Of a DNA stretch of 64,000 bases, positions 17,936 to 26,694 are shown one piece after another. The notes below the pieces were generated by a model that saw only the letters and a program-made list of their open reading frames with translations, did not search any database and was not told where the DNA came from. Position 1 is the first letter of the stretch, and each line of letters begins with the position of its first letter. The stretch lies in contig NZ_JBAIYU010000019.1 in the NCBI RefSeq assembly GCF_036763085.1, positions 8,567-72,566 of the forward strand, in the 5' to 3' direction. This DNA comes from JBAIYU01 sp036763085 (GTDB lineage Bacteria > Bacillota > Negativicutes > DSM-1736 > Dendrosporobacteraceae). Position numbers and translations under genes: made by a program.

Positions 17936-18709
17936 ATGCAGGATGAGAAGTTTTATTATGAACAAATTATCAGTAAGCTAGTTCAAGCAATAGAGGACGA
18001 AAAGTCTGTCAAGACAATTAAAGTTGTGCGTAACTCTACAATTCAAGGAAGAGTAGGCTATCATGAAGTTGATATCTATTGGGAATTCACGGATGGTGAG
18101 ATCAACTATAATACGGTTATTCAAGTCAAGGACTGGAATAAAAAGATTGGAAATACCGAACTTTTCAAATTATTATCAATATTACGCGATATTCCTGGCC
18201 AAACCGCCGGTGTTTTAGTTACCCAGCCTGTATACCAAAAAGTAACCCACGATTTAGCGAGAGATGTGGGCATTACTTTGTATGAGCTTAAAATGCCTCT
18301 TGACCAAAAGGTATGGGAATCGGTGATCGAGAATGTCCAAGTAAAAGTAGACGCAGAGTGGGCCAAGGCCGAAAAAGAACGCCTAGGAATGGGCGATCAG
18401 CAGATTAAGCTTGGCGGAGAACCTAAAACCTTATTTATTTATGATGCTGAAAGAAATTGTATTGATTCAGTTCAAGGTATATTTAATAAATACATAAAAG
18501 AAAGCCGCAGCAGAAATGATTATTCTATGCAAACCGTCGTTCATGAATTTACTGAACCGGTATTTTTGCAAACCGGCGACGAACTTTTCCCTATGGTTAA
18601 GCTCGACAAGATAGGTTTTGATTTAATGTTTTTTGATTCAGCCGAAGTATCTGGCGGAGAAATGTTAAGTTATATGCTGGATAACGTACTAAATTACTTT
18701 AGGAGTTAG
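17936..18709 (+). CDS. Mrr-like PD-(D/E)XK nuclease domain protein
   Basis: A 257-residue protein whose first 130 residues have the pattern of the Mrr/restriction-endonuclease-like fold. VGYHEVDIYWEF supplies the catalytic Asp (D in VDIYW), TVIQVKDWNKKIG supplies the QxK pair, and PGQTAGVLVT and a Tyr/Asp helix follow, as in type IV restriction and repair nucleases. The C-terminal 120 residues (from KLGGEPKTLF) match no domain I recognise. Start ATG 17936 with AGGTGG upstream. No methylase, helicase or other restriction gene is adjacent, so restriction is not implied. It could act in DNA repair or as a lone defence nuclease. Confidence 0.65.
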   Translation: MQDEKFYYEQIISKLVQAIEDEKSVKTIKVVRNSTIQGRVGYHEVDIYWEFTDGEINYNTVIQVKDWNKKIGNTELFKLLSILRDIPGQTAGVLVTQPVYQKVTHDLARDVGITLYELKMPLDQKVWESVIENVQVKVDAEWAKAEKERLGMGDQQIKLGGEPKTLFIYDAERNCIDSVQGIFNKYIKESRSRNDYSMQTVVHEFTEPVFLQTGDELFPMVKLDKIGFDLMFFDSAEVSGGEMLSYMLDNVLNYFRS

Positions 18710-18730
18710 ATCAAATTCAATAGCTTATAG

Positions 18731-18776
18731 AAAACATCTGATTAATATTTCGCTTATTTATCAGATGTTTTTTTAT
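18731..18776 (+). terminator. Terminator of the nuclease-like gene
   Basis: AAAACATCTGAT (18731-18742) pairs with ATCAGATGTTTT (18760-18771), followed by more T residues. Confidence 0.8.
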
Positions 18777-18860
18777 ATTGCCCAATATTTAAAGAAGAGC
18801 AGGTTTTGATAATCTATGGTGGAAGTTAATAATTAATAAAGTGCACTAGAAGGAGATAGT

Positions 18861-20276
18861 ATGGATTTCGCAGCGATTTTAGTAAGTCTTGCATTATTGA
18901 TGATTTTTGCATATAAGGGATATTCAATAATTCTATTCGCCCCGTTATTTGCGATGACCGCTTCAATTGGGAGTGGTTATGAAATAATGCCGGTATTTAG
19001 TGAGATATACATGACCAAAATAGCTGAGTATGTAAAAATATATTTTCCTGTCTTTTTACTAGGAGCTGTTTTTGCAAAGATAATGGAAGAGGGTGGTATG
19101 GCTAGCTCGGTTGCAGCAGCTATTGTCCGTTCTTTAGGTAAGGAACGAGCCGTGCTATCAGTTCTGCTTGGTTGTGGTGTTCTAACATATGGCGGCCTAA
19201 GTGTCTTCGTCGTAGCTTTTGTCATGTACCCGTTTGCGGCAATTCTATTTCGTGAAGCAGATATACCTAAAAGGCTAATTCCGGCAACTTTATGGATGGG
19301 GATTTTTACTTATGCAATGGTTGCATTGCCTGGTACGCCGCAAATACAAAACATAATACCCACTACCTTTTTTGGTACTTCAACTTGGGCTGGACCTATG
19401 CTAGGTCTTATTGGTGGGGTTTTATATTTTTGTTTCGGCTGGGCGTGGATTACATATAGACACAGAAGACTTGCCTTAAAAGGTGAAGGTTATGGTACGC
19501 ATAGTCTAAATGAACCTAAGCCTGTTAAAGATGAGCTGCCTCATTGGTCAGTTTCTGCAATCCCGTTAGCTGCTGTCATATTAGTAAATATCTATATGAG
19601 CAATCCTTTTCATTGGAATTGGGCATATCATTGGGATTCAAAGAGTTTAGCTGCTTTAAGACCACTCAATCTTACGCTCCTAAGTTCAAGTGTTGATAGA
19701 ATTCAGGCTATTTGGTCGCTGAATATTGCATTAGGAATTGGAATAGTTTGTGCAGCGCTTATCGGTAGAAAAAGAATTGCGAAAAATGGCGGGCTGATTT
19801 TCCCGGTTAATATTGGTGCAGTATCATCAGTAAGTGCTATATTAAATACCGCTTCTGGCTATGCTTTTGGTGCAGTTATTGCGAGTCTAGCTGGTTTTCA
19901 AACAGTAAAGAATGCTTTGTTTGAGCTAAGAATTGGAAATAGCCCGCTATTATCAGAAGTGGTAACTACAAATATAATGGTTGCGTTTGCTGGATCATCT
20001 TCTGGAGGAATAACTATTGCGTTAGGCATGCTCGGTAAAGAATGGTTGAACTGGGCTAATGCCGTCGGTATCCAGCCGGAGGTGGTGCATCGAATTGCGT
20101 GTTTGGCCTCAGGTGGTTTAGATACTGTTCCCCACGGTGGCGCACTAGTTACGCTTATAGCAGTATGCGGACTGACGCATAAGGAGTCTTACTATGATGT
20201 ATTTATACTGACTTTAATGAAAGTAACAGTAGGGTTTCTTGGAGTTTTAATTTATACAACAACTGGGTTGATTTAG
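18861..20276 (+). CDS. GntP-family permease
   Basis: A 471-residue membrane protein with about twelve or more hydrophobic segments. The family (gluconate:H+ symporters and relatives that carry organic acids) is recognised from ILFAPLFAMTASIGSG near the N-terminus, VFLLGAVFAKIMEEGGMA near residue 67, and the near-C-terminal ASGGLDTVPHGGALVTLIAV. AAGGAGATAGT precedes ATG 18861. It is transcribed alone with no dehydrogenase, kinase or other catabolic gene next to it, so the substrate (gluconate, another sugar acid or a short organic acid) is not fixed. Confidence 0.85.
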   Translation: MDFAAILVSLALLMIFAYKGYSIILFAPLFAMTASIGSGYEIMPVFSEIYMTKIAEYVKIYFPVFLLGAVFAKIMEEGGMASSVAAAIVRSLGKERAVLSVLLGCGVLTYGGLSVFVVAFVMYPFAAILFREADIPKRLIPATLWMGIFTYAMVALPGTPQIQNIIPTTFFGTSTWAGPMLGLIGGVLYFCFGWAWITYRHRRLALKGEGYGTHSLNEPKPVKDELPHWSVSAIPLAAVILVNIYMSNPFHWNWAYHWDSKSLAALRPLNLTLLSSSVDRIQAIWSLNIALGIGIVCAALIGRKRIAKNGGLIFPVNIGAVSSVSAILNTASGYAFGAVIASLAGFQTVKNALFELRIGNSPLLSEVVTTNIMVAFAGSSSGGITIALGMLGKEWLNWANAVGIQPEVVHRIACLASGGLDTVPHGGALVTLIAVCGLTHKESYYDVFILTLMKVTVGFLGVLIYTTTGLI

Positions 20277-20444
20277 TTTTCATCAGACTGTACTGTTAAA
20301 ATTTCTTTGATGTATTTAATTCGAATTTAATGAAGAAAATACTTGTATACTGAACTTGAGATTAAAGAAAAATTTTCTCATGTGAAGTGACCAACTATAT
20401 ATAATCGGAGTAATACTTTTACTTATAAAAAGGTGGGGAATAAG

Positions 20445-20861
20445 ATGTTTTGTACAAGCTTGGATAGACATCGGGACTTAGGACTTTTACTGCTTAGATT
20501 TGGGATTGGAATAATGTTCATGTATCATGGATGGCCTAAAATTATGGGTGGGACAGCTACCTGGGCCAAGCTGGGAGGAGCGATTAGTAATTTCGGGATC
20601 ACGTTTTTTCCAGTATTCTGGGGGTTTATGGCAGCCTTTGCTGAGTTCGGAGGCGGACTATTGCTTGTATTAGGACTTTTTTTCCGCATAGCAAATTTGT
20701 TGCTAACCATAACTATGATTGTTGCTATAAGCACTAAGTTTGCTTCAGGCGTGGGGTTTGCCGGAGCCGCCCAACCAATAGAGCTGGGTATTTTATTCCT
20801 TAGCCTAATCTTAATTGGCCCTGGTAAGTATAGTTTTGACGAAAACTTCCGACGAAGATAA
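20445..20861 (+). CDS. DoxX-family membrane protein
   Basis: A 138-residue membrane protein with four hydrophobic segments. It has the DoxX pattern: LLLLRFGIGIMFMYHGWPKI, then GFMAAFAEFGGGLLLVLGLF and the C-terminal GPGKYSFDE. Family members are associated with quinone-linked or oxidative-stress membrane complexes, but many have no known function. Start is ATG 20445, after AAGGTGGGG; an in-frame GTG at 20433 lies within that site. Single gene with its own terminator. Confidence 0.85.
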   Translation: MFCTSLDRHRDLGLLLLRFGIGIMFMYHGWPKIMGGTATWAKLGGAISNFGITFFPVFWGFMAAFAEFGGGLLLVLGLFFRIANLLLTITMIVAISTKFASGVGFAGAAQPIELGILFLSLILIGPGKYSFDENFRRR

Positions 20862-20891
20862 TTTAAAAGAACAAAATTGCATGGATTAATA

Positions 20892-20935
20892 AAACAGTGC
20901 TTGTCACATGATGACAAGCACTGTTTATTTTTTTA
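20892..20935 (+). terminator. Terminator after the DoxX gene
   Basis: A perfect 15-bp stem (20892-20906 with 20912-20926), 5-base loop and T-run. It insulates the kinase promoter that follows. Confidence 0.85.
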
Positions 20936-20963
20936 AAAAAGCAGATAGACAATCTAGAATATA

Positions 20964-20992
20964 TTGACATATTTAATAATATAAATGATAAT
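20964..20992 (+). promoter_or_regulatory. Promoter of the CheA-like kinase operon
   Basis: TTGACA at 20964-20969, a 17-base spacer, and GATAAT at 20987-20992. This nearly matches the sigma-A consensus. The expected start of transcription is near 20999, inside the Fur box. Confidence 0.75.
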
Positions 20993-20995
20993 ATG

Positions 20996-21014
20996 AGTAA
21001 TGATTATCATTATC
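20996..21014 (+). promoter_or_regulatory. Fur box covering the transcription start
   Basis: The 19 bases AGTAATGATTATCATTATC agree with the Fur consensus at 17 positions. The 7-1-7 core TGATTATCATTATCA spans 21001-21015. It lies directly downstream of the -10 element, the classic position for iron-dependent repression. A Zur or Mur site cannot be excluded, since these boxes are alike. Confidence 0.7.
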
Positions 21015-21058
21015 AATTATATTATGGATTTTGAAAATTTAGGTTGAGGTGCGCAAGA

Positions 21059-23539
21059 TTGAAAATCAAAACTAGGTTAAGTGTTATTTTACTTGTTTTT
21101 GGGGTTATGCCCATATTAATAATGTTTTGGGTGGCCACTCAGTCAGGATTAGCTGCAAATAAATCTTTCCACAGTGCTGCGGCTTTTGCGTTAATGGGGA
21201 TAGTGCTGGTTGGACTGATTGCACCAGGCTTTATTATGCAATTCTTTTTCACAAAACACTTAGATAAGATTAAAGCGTTTTGCTTAGATGTTAAAAAGGG
21301 ACAGTACGAGGTCCATCTCCCAGTACCTAATTCAGGTAAGGATAGCGGAAGTGAAAACGAATTTATAGAGCTTATGCGAAATATGAACTGGATGGCCCAT
21401 TGTATTAAAGTAAATGATATGGGTTTAAGACAGGCTTTAGTTGAATTGGAAAATTCTCAAAAAGAAATTGGCCAGCAAAAGATGGCGTTAGAGAAGATCA
21501 ATGAGGAGCAACTAATTGTCCAAGCCCAGCTGGAAGGAAAAACGCAAGAATTAACAGAGGTTGTTAGCAAATTGCGCAACCTAATGGATAACACGGGACA
21601 AGGATTTCTATCCTTTGGTGCTGATTTAAGGGTCGTTGGTGAATACAGTGCCGAATGTGTTATGATTTTCAATCAGGAAATTAATGGCGAATCAATTCCT
21701 AAACTATTATATCCAAATGATAAGAAGCAGCAGGTATTTTTAGAGGCGTTATTTGCGAAAATTTTTAATGAAACAGATGACTTTTTAAGAGAAAATTATC
21801 TGTCATTGTTACCAGCGGAAATAATTTTAGATGAATTATTTATTAGTGTCGCCTATAGAATAATTAATCGCTCGGGATCAGATCGGAAGGAGATTCTTCT
21901 CATACTTACTGACATAACCGAGCGTCGTGAAATGGAAAGACAAATCCAAGATGAAAAGAATGTTCTCGCAATGGTAGTTCAAACAGTTACACATTATCAG
22001 CAGTTTATAAAGTCGACTCATGAATACAAGGCTTTTTGTGAAGAGGAACTACCTAGTATATTAGAAGCAGATATAACGGCTGCAGAAAAGCTTAGTACAA
22101 TCTTTAGGCATATTCATACATGGAAGGGGACTTTTGGGCAATTAGGACTAGACCGACTTGCAACTAAACTGCATAACTTGGAAAATGATCTTGCTAATAT
22201 TCGCAGTAATGGAACTTCAGAAGTTTGTGATGAGGATTTACGAAATTGTTTTTGTCAGTGTCTGTCAAGTTCAATGTATTTATGGTTGAATGAAGAACTG
22301 CAGATTTTAAAAGGGATTCTTGGCGAAGGATTTTTTGTAAAGGAAGATACTGTCATTGTTGAAAGTTCTAAGCTAAAACAATTAGAAGAAAAAGTAAAGC
22401 GACTATTGTCGCCTTGCCAAGCAAGTCAACTTATAACCGATCTGCGTCGATTGCGCTACAAACCTTTTAGAGAATTGCTTAAAATGTATCCTGATTATGT
22501 TATAAACATTGCTAATAATCAGGGCAAAGATGTACACCTATTCGATATTACTGGATCAGAATGTCTGGTTGAACCAGAAAAATATAGTAATTTTGCTAAG
22601 GTTCTTACCCATGTCTTCCGAAATGCAGTGGCACATGGCTTGGAAACTCCAGATGAGCGTTTTGAAGCCAATAAAGACATTAAGGGTAGGATTGAATGCG
22701 TAATAGATGAAACAGATGATTGTATTGTTGTAACAATCTCTGATGACGGACGAGGCATTGATGCTGAGCATATTCGTGATATTGCTGTTGCAAAAGGGGT
22801 CTGCTGCCAGATTGAAGCTGATAAGCTATCGAAAGAAGAGGCGGTTGGTATGATTTTTGCCGATGGTTTCTCTAGTGCGGCTAGTGCTAGCGACCTGGCA
22901 GGACGAGGCGTAGGCCTAAATGCCGTACATGAGGAGGTAGAAAAACTAAAAGGTTATATCAAGGTCGAAAGTGATATAGGAAGTGGTACAACATTTACAT
23001 TTGTGCTGCCTAAACTTCACCAAGCTGTGCGGTATAGTTTTGCTAGTTTTAGTAATCATGTTCTTAATCAAACTAATACCTACTTGCAACAAGAGTTTGG
23101 CATATCTGAAACTAAGGTGAGCGCAATTATCTCAAACCAAAGTGTTGTTCCAATGAGGAATATTTCTACGTTTATTGATATCCATGGAATCCTAAGAGGC
23201 AGATTAATGATAAGTGCGGACGAAGCGTTAGCAGCTCATTTATTAAACAAATTTTATCCGGAAGATAATACTGTTACTTACGAGAAACAATTGATTGAAA
23301 GTACGTTTGCCGAAGTATTTAACACGATTGTTGGTAACTCGTTACAGCAAATATCTGATTTAGAAGGTATTGATATCGGACCACCTGTTACGGTGTGGGC
23401 AGAAGGTGCATCGGCTAATTATGCTGATGCCGAGACTAAAACCTGGAATATTGATACTGATTTAGGACAGATATATTTTAGTTCAATATCCTTTGAAAAT
23501 GACAAGGAGGATTCAAATGGCACGTGTATTAGTGGTTGA
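21059..23539 (+). CDS. CheA-like histidine kinase with HPt and fused CheX phosphatase domain
   Basis: An 826-residue membrane-bound signalling kinase. Order of parts: two membrane segments (about residues 7-25 and 40-62); a HAMP-like linker and coiled coil to about 178; a PAS-like region (NTGQGFLSFGADLRVVGEYS) to about 290; an HPt domain with phospho-His353 (HIHTWKG); a CheA-type ATPase with N box FRNAVAHGLE (Asn522), DDGRGID and GRGVGLNAV; and a CheX/CheC-like C-terminal domain with the phosphatase motif E752-x-x-N755 in FAEVFNTIVGN. Start is TTG 21059, after GAGGTG; TTG 21044 lies ahead of that site. The next gene, a CheY-like protein, overlaps by 23 bases and is the likely partner. No CheW or receptor domain is visible. 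A Fur box lies at its promoter. Confidence 0.85.
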   Translation: MKIKTRLSVILLVFGVMPILIMFWVATQSGLAANKSFHSAAAFALMGIVLVGLIAPGFIMQFFFTKHLDKIKAFCLDVKKGQYEVHLPVPNSGKDSGSENEFIELMRNMNWMAHCIKVNDMGLRQALVELENSQKEIGQQKMALEKINEEQLIVQAQLEGKTQELTEVVSKLRNLMDNTGQGFLSFGADLRVVGEYSAECVMIFNQEINGESIPKLLYPNDKKQQVFLEALFAKIFNETDDFLRENYLSLLPAEIILDELFISVAYRIINRSGSDRKEILLILTDITERREMERQIQDEKNVLAMVVQTVTHYQQFIKSTHEYKAFCEEELPSILEADITAAEKLSTIFRHIHTWKGTFGQLGLDRLATKLHNLENDLANIRSNGTSEVCDEDLRNCFCQCLSSSMYLWLNEELQILKGILGEGFFVKEDTVIVESSKLKQLEEKVKRLLSPCQASQLITDLRRLRYKPFRELLKMYPDYVINIANNQGKDVHLFDITGSECLVEPEKYSNFAKVLTHVFRNAVAHGLETPDERFEANKDIKGRIECVIDETDDCIVVTISDDGRGIDAEHIRDIAVAKGVCCQIEADKLSKEEAVGMIFADGFSSAASASDLAGRGVGLNAVHEEVEKLKGYIKVESDIGSGTTFTFVLPKLHQAVRYSFASFSNHVLNQTNTYLQQEFGISETKVSAIISNQSVVPMRNISTFIDIHGILRGRLMISADEALAAHLLNKFYPEDNTVTYEKQLIESTFAEVFNTIVGNSLQQISDLEGIDIGPPVTVWAEGASANYADAETKTWNIDTDLGQIYFSSISFENDKEDSNGTCISG

Positions 23540-24272
23540 TGACGCATTAATGATGAGGAAGGCTATAGGAACCATGCTTACCAAAGCAGGTCATGTAATT
23601 GTTGATGAGGCTGCGAATGGTGAACAGGCGGTCCAAGCCTATAAAAAACATCGTCCGGATATAGTTACAATGGACATTACCATGCCAGGAGTAGATGGAA
23701 TTACAGCGTTAACACAAATAGCAGCTTACGATCCCGAGGCAAAGGTTATTATGGTCAGTGCTTTAGGGCAAAAACATAAAGTTTTTGAAGCTTTGCAAAA
23801 TGGTGCAAAAAGCTACATCTTAAAACCATTAAAAGAAGATAAACTGATTTCAACTATTAGCGAAGTTCTTGGTACTGATAGTAGTGACTACAATAGGGGT
23901 TTAGCTAAGCTAGTAAGCTCTCAAGTGGCAGTGAATCAGCCAGCATCACAACTGCAATATCTAATCGAAAATCGGGATGGAGTATTATACATAACTATAC
24001 TAAAGGAACTTACCGGTTCTGATTTTGCAGAATTTCAATGGGCTGTTTTGAATCAGCTAGACCAGTGTAAGCAGATGATACTTAACTTAACTTACAGTAA
24101 TTCGTTGAACACTCTATCTGCAGGAAAGTTTGCTGATGTTATGTCAATTATTTTAAGAAGCTGCTCACTTAGAGTAATTTGTTATACACGAGATTATACA
24201 ATGTTTTTCCGCAATGAATCTTCTTTGCAAAATGCTGAGTTTGAACTGGTCAAAAAACAAGCTGTTTTATAA
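23517..24272 (+). CDS. CheY-like response regulator with STAS-like output domain
   Basis: A 251-residue partner of the upstream kinase. Residues 1-120 are a receiver domain with acidic pair Asp8/Asp9, phospho-acceptor Asp53 (TMDITMPGVDG), the conserved Ser in MVSALGQ, and Lys in LKPLKED. Residues 140-245 look like a STAS domain (VLYITILKELTGSDFAEF, then QMILNLTYSN), a fold used in partner-switching, with no DNA-binding region. Start ATG 23517 has AAGGAGG six bases upstream, inside the kinase gene's last codons, so translation is coupled. Output is probably protein-protein binding, not transcription. The target is unknown. Confidence 0.85.
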   Translation: MARVLVVDDALMMRKAIGTMLTKAGHVIVDEAANGEQAVQAYKKHRPDIVTMDITMPGVDGITALTQIAAYDPEAKVIMVSALGQKHKVFEALQNGAKSYILKPLKEDKLISTISEVLGTDSSDYNRGLAKLVSSQVAVNQPASQLQYLIENRDGVLYITILKELTGSDFAEFQWAVLNQLDQCKQMILNLTYSNSLNTLSAGKFADVMSIILRSCSLRVICYTRDYTMFFRNESSLQNAEFELVKKQAVL

Positions 24273-24315
24273 TCAGAATAAAAATGCACACATAACGAGC
24301 GCAGTTTAAGCCGAT

Positions 24316-24363
24316 AAAAGCACTATAGCTTTGTCCTCTAAGAGCAAAGCATAGTGCTTTTCT
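24316..24363 (+). terminator. Terminator of the kinase/regulator operon
   Basis: AAAAGCACTAT-GCTTTG pairs with CAAAGC-ATAGTGCTTTT around one bulged base, followed by T residues. Confidence 0.75.
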
Positions 24364-24452
24364 ATTTATGATCAATCTTTTCCCTTAATGCATAAAAAGC
24401 TCATATCCGCAAATAGTAGCATTAGGTATACAGTTATTAGAGGGGAATATTG

Positions 24453-25166
24453 ATGGAAATTTATCAGGAAATTTCTAAACAATTTAGGCGTTTATATGCT
24501 AGGAAGGATTCGCAAAGGTTAAGAGTCATTGATACTTCTAATATATTTTGGCAGCAGATAGCCAGTGGCTTAAGTGATGCTAAGGTTTTAGATGCTTCTA
24601 TTTTGCTCAATTCTGTATCTGATGTTTGTCGATATACTTATAATTATGAGCGAATTGTAGATTATGCAAATATTTCACCTCTACACAATTCTACTTGGGT
24701 GGAGCTGACTGACTACGAAACATACACTAATTTAGCAGCCTTTATTCTTTATCAAGACACAAATGGTGAAAGCTTTCTTATAAACGAGGCTAAAGAGCGT
24801 GGCATTGGCAGAGAATTTAAATGGAAGTGTCTAACGCGCTGCTTTATGAAAAGAGGATATGGCAAAACGGTGCCATTTAAGTGGGAATGGATAGAATATA
24901 TTGATGAATCTGGGCAGTCGGTAGGCAGTCTTATGCAGCCAATTAGTTTACCAAGCGGCATTAGCCAAAATGCAAATGAAGATTTTGAATTGACTAATCT
25001 AAATCATCAAGATTTGTGTGCTCTTGTTGCTAATTTAGGACTTTTTACGATTGATATGATCAATAATAAATTGGCTAGCTTAAGTGATCATTCCAGCACA
25101 GGTTTTCATTCGCCTATTGTAAGTAAAGGGAATAAATTTGAATATCAAGTTGTACAACTCCATTAG
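24453..25166 (+). CDS. Uncharacterised protein
   Basis: A 237-residue soluble-looking protein that I do not recognise. It has no signal peptide or membrane segment. The middle holds several aromatic-rich stretches (WVELTDYETYTNLAAFILYQ, then KWKCLTRCFMKRGYG and FKWEWIEYIDE). The C-terminal third is Asn/Leu rich. Start is ATG 24453 after AGAGGGG; TTG 24450 directly precedes it. It stands alone between two terminators, 180 bases after the kinase/regulator pair, and could be functionally tied to it, but nothing in the sequence shows that. Confidence 0.6.
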   Translation: MEIYQEISKQFRRLYARKDSQRLRVIDTSNIFWQQIASGLSDAKVLDASILLNSVSDVCRYTYNYERIVDYANISPLHNSTWVELTDYETYTNLAAFILYQDTNGESFLINEAKERGIGREFKWKCLTRCFMKRGYGKTVPFKWEWIEYIDESGQSVGSLMQPISLPSGISQNANEDFELTNLNHQDLCALVANLGLFTIDMINNKLASLSDHSSTGFHSPIVSKGNKFEYQVVQLH

Positions 25167-25173
25167 TAACATT

Positions 25174-25203
25174 TAGCTGCTTAAGTGAGCAGCATTTTTT
25201 TGT
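25174..25203 (+). terminator. Terminator after the uncharacterised gene
   Basis: GCTGCT (25176-25181) pairs with AGCAGC (25188-25193), followed by seven T residues. Confidence 0.7.
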
Positions 25204-25213
25204 TTTAAGAAGG

Positions 25214-25252
25214 AAAAATGTACAGTTGCAATAAGCAGCTCTGTACATTTTT
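25214..25252. terminator. Second hairpin, probably for the MFS gene on the minus strand
   Basis: AAAAATGTACAG and CTGTACATTTTT form a 12-bp stem with a 15-base loop. Runs of A and T on each side make it usable from both strands. Confidence 0.65.
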
Positions 25253-25284
25253 AATCTGCTATTTGATTAAATTTAAATTAGCAT

Positions 25285-26496
25285 TTAATAAGACTGAGTG
25301 GATTGTTTGGTGGGGATCTTAATGAACATTGCTGAACCTAAATTTAATAAAGCAATCAATGCACCGCCAATAAATACGTATTTATAACCATTGGGACCAT
25401 TGTTATACCATACCATACCGCCGACTAAAGGAAGAAACATAGTAACTATATGGTCGATACTAGTACCCAACGACAGAGTGGGTGAAACGTCCTCAGGCTT
25501 TAGAGCAATTTTCCTTAAATAAGTGGCACGAGCCATGCTGACAGAGCTTAAAGTTTGATCAAGGACATAGCAGGCATTTATTATGAATAAAGCAAAACTT
25601 GAACTGAAAATATCGGCAGTAAAGGCATAACCTAAACAAACGAAGAAAAAGGCGATTGCTTCGCTTGTTAGAACAAACTTTTCACCAACGTTATCAATTA
25701 AATAACCGATTAAAGGCTTAACGAATATACCGGTTATAGAAATTATAAAGAAGAGCATTGTCATTGTGGTTACAGGTTCTTTAAAAATATCTACTAATAC
25801 CCATGGACCAAATGTGATAAAAATTTGTTTCCTTGCACCAAATAAAACACAAAGCCAATAATACAAACGGTATTCTTTTCTAAATATAAACCTTGTTTTA
25901 TTATTAGACTTAGCTGCAGGTGTAATATAAAAAAGCAGAAGCGCGGCAATTAAGAATGAGACAGCACCAATTGTAAATGATGTCGTATAGCTAATATTAT
26001 AAAATTTAAACAAAGCCCATAGGACGGCACTGCTTACGACAAGGGCAGCTGTGTTTAACGCGCTCATTTGACCGAGTTTTTTACCAACTTCGCCATCCTT
26101 TGCAAAACTCATTCCGATACTATTAGCCAACGGCATATACATGTGCTGACCCATGCTATAGATAAATATAACGATAACAACCATGAAATAGTCAGGCGGA
26201 ATAAAACCTAGTAAAAACATGCCTATAGCAGCTAAAATATTAGCAACTACGGCTATCCGTACATCACCTAAGGCATAAAGTGAACCAATTACTAGGAATA
26301 CTAGCAGGCCAGGCAGCTCTCGGGGAACCTCAAGGGCAGAACGCTGGAGGATAAGCATATTTAAATGTTCTTTTAAATAATTAGTTAATGTAGAACCATC
26401 AACACTTTGGCTAATACCGATAAAGACGCTCGCTAAGAGAAAAAGCAAATAGTCCCGATTGGTATTTTTAAATTTCGAAATTAGTGTAGTTATCAT
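25285..26496 (-). CDS. MFS transporter
   Basis: A 403-residue protein with about twelve hydrophobic segments and the length of a major facilitator transporter. The cytoplasmic loop near residue 265 has a motif-A-like sequence (GYLIDNVGEKFVLTSE). AGGATG precedes ATG 26496. Charged residues in the first segments are few, and no substrate signature is recognisable. It stands alone, divergent from recQ. It differs clearly in sequence from the other two MFS proteins of the window. Confidence 0.85.
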   Translation of the reverse strand: MITTLISKFKNTNRDYLLFLLASVFIGISQSVDGSTLTNYLKEHLNMLILQRSALEVPRELPGLLVFLVIGSLYALGDVRIAVVANILAAIGMFLLGFIPPDYFMVVIVIFIYSMGQHMYMPLANSIGMSFAKDGEVGKKLGQMSALNTAALVVSSAVLWALFKFYNISYTTSFTIGAVSFLIAALLLFYITPAAKSNNKTRFIFRKEYRLYYWLCVLFGARKQIFITFGPWVLVDIFKEPVTTMTMLFFIISITGIFVKPLIGYLIDNVGEKFVLTSEAIAFFFVCLGYAFTADIFSSSFALFIINACYVLDQTLSSVSMARATYLRKIALKPEDVSPTLSLGTSIDHIVTMFLPLVGGMVWYNNGPNGYKYVFIGGALIALLNLGSAMFIKIPTKQSTQSY

Positions 26497-26694
26497 AGAA
26501 TCATCCTATCTTTTACTTGTACCAGTCCGTATCAATAATAATATTATCAGTGCTAAACCTTTATTACAATACGCACCAATAGGTAAGAGGACTTAAGCTA
26601 AATGGTAGCGAATTTTAAAACAGAGCATTGAAATATGTAATGCTTCTGGGAATTAGATACCCAGTTATTAAGAAGGGCAGGTCCCAGAGTAATT

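Noticed and set aside
17936..18709. Type I/III restriction system or defence island
   Set aside because: No methylase, helicase or specificity gene is adjacent; neighbours are housekeeping or transport genes.
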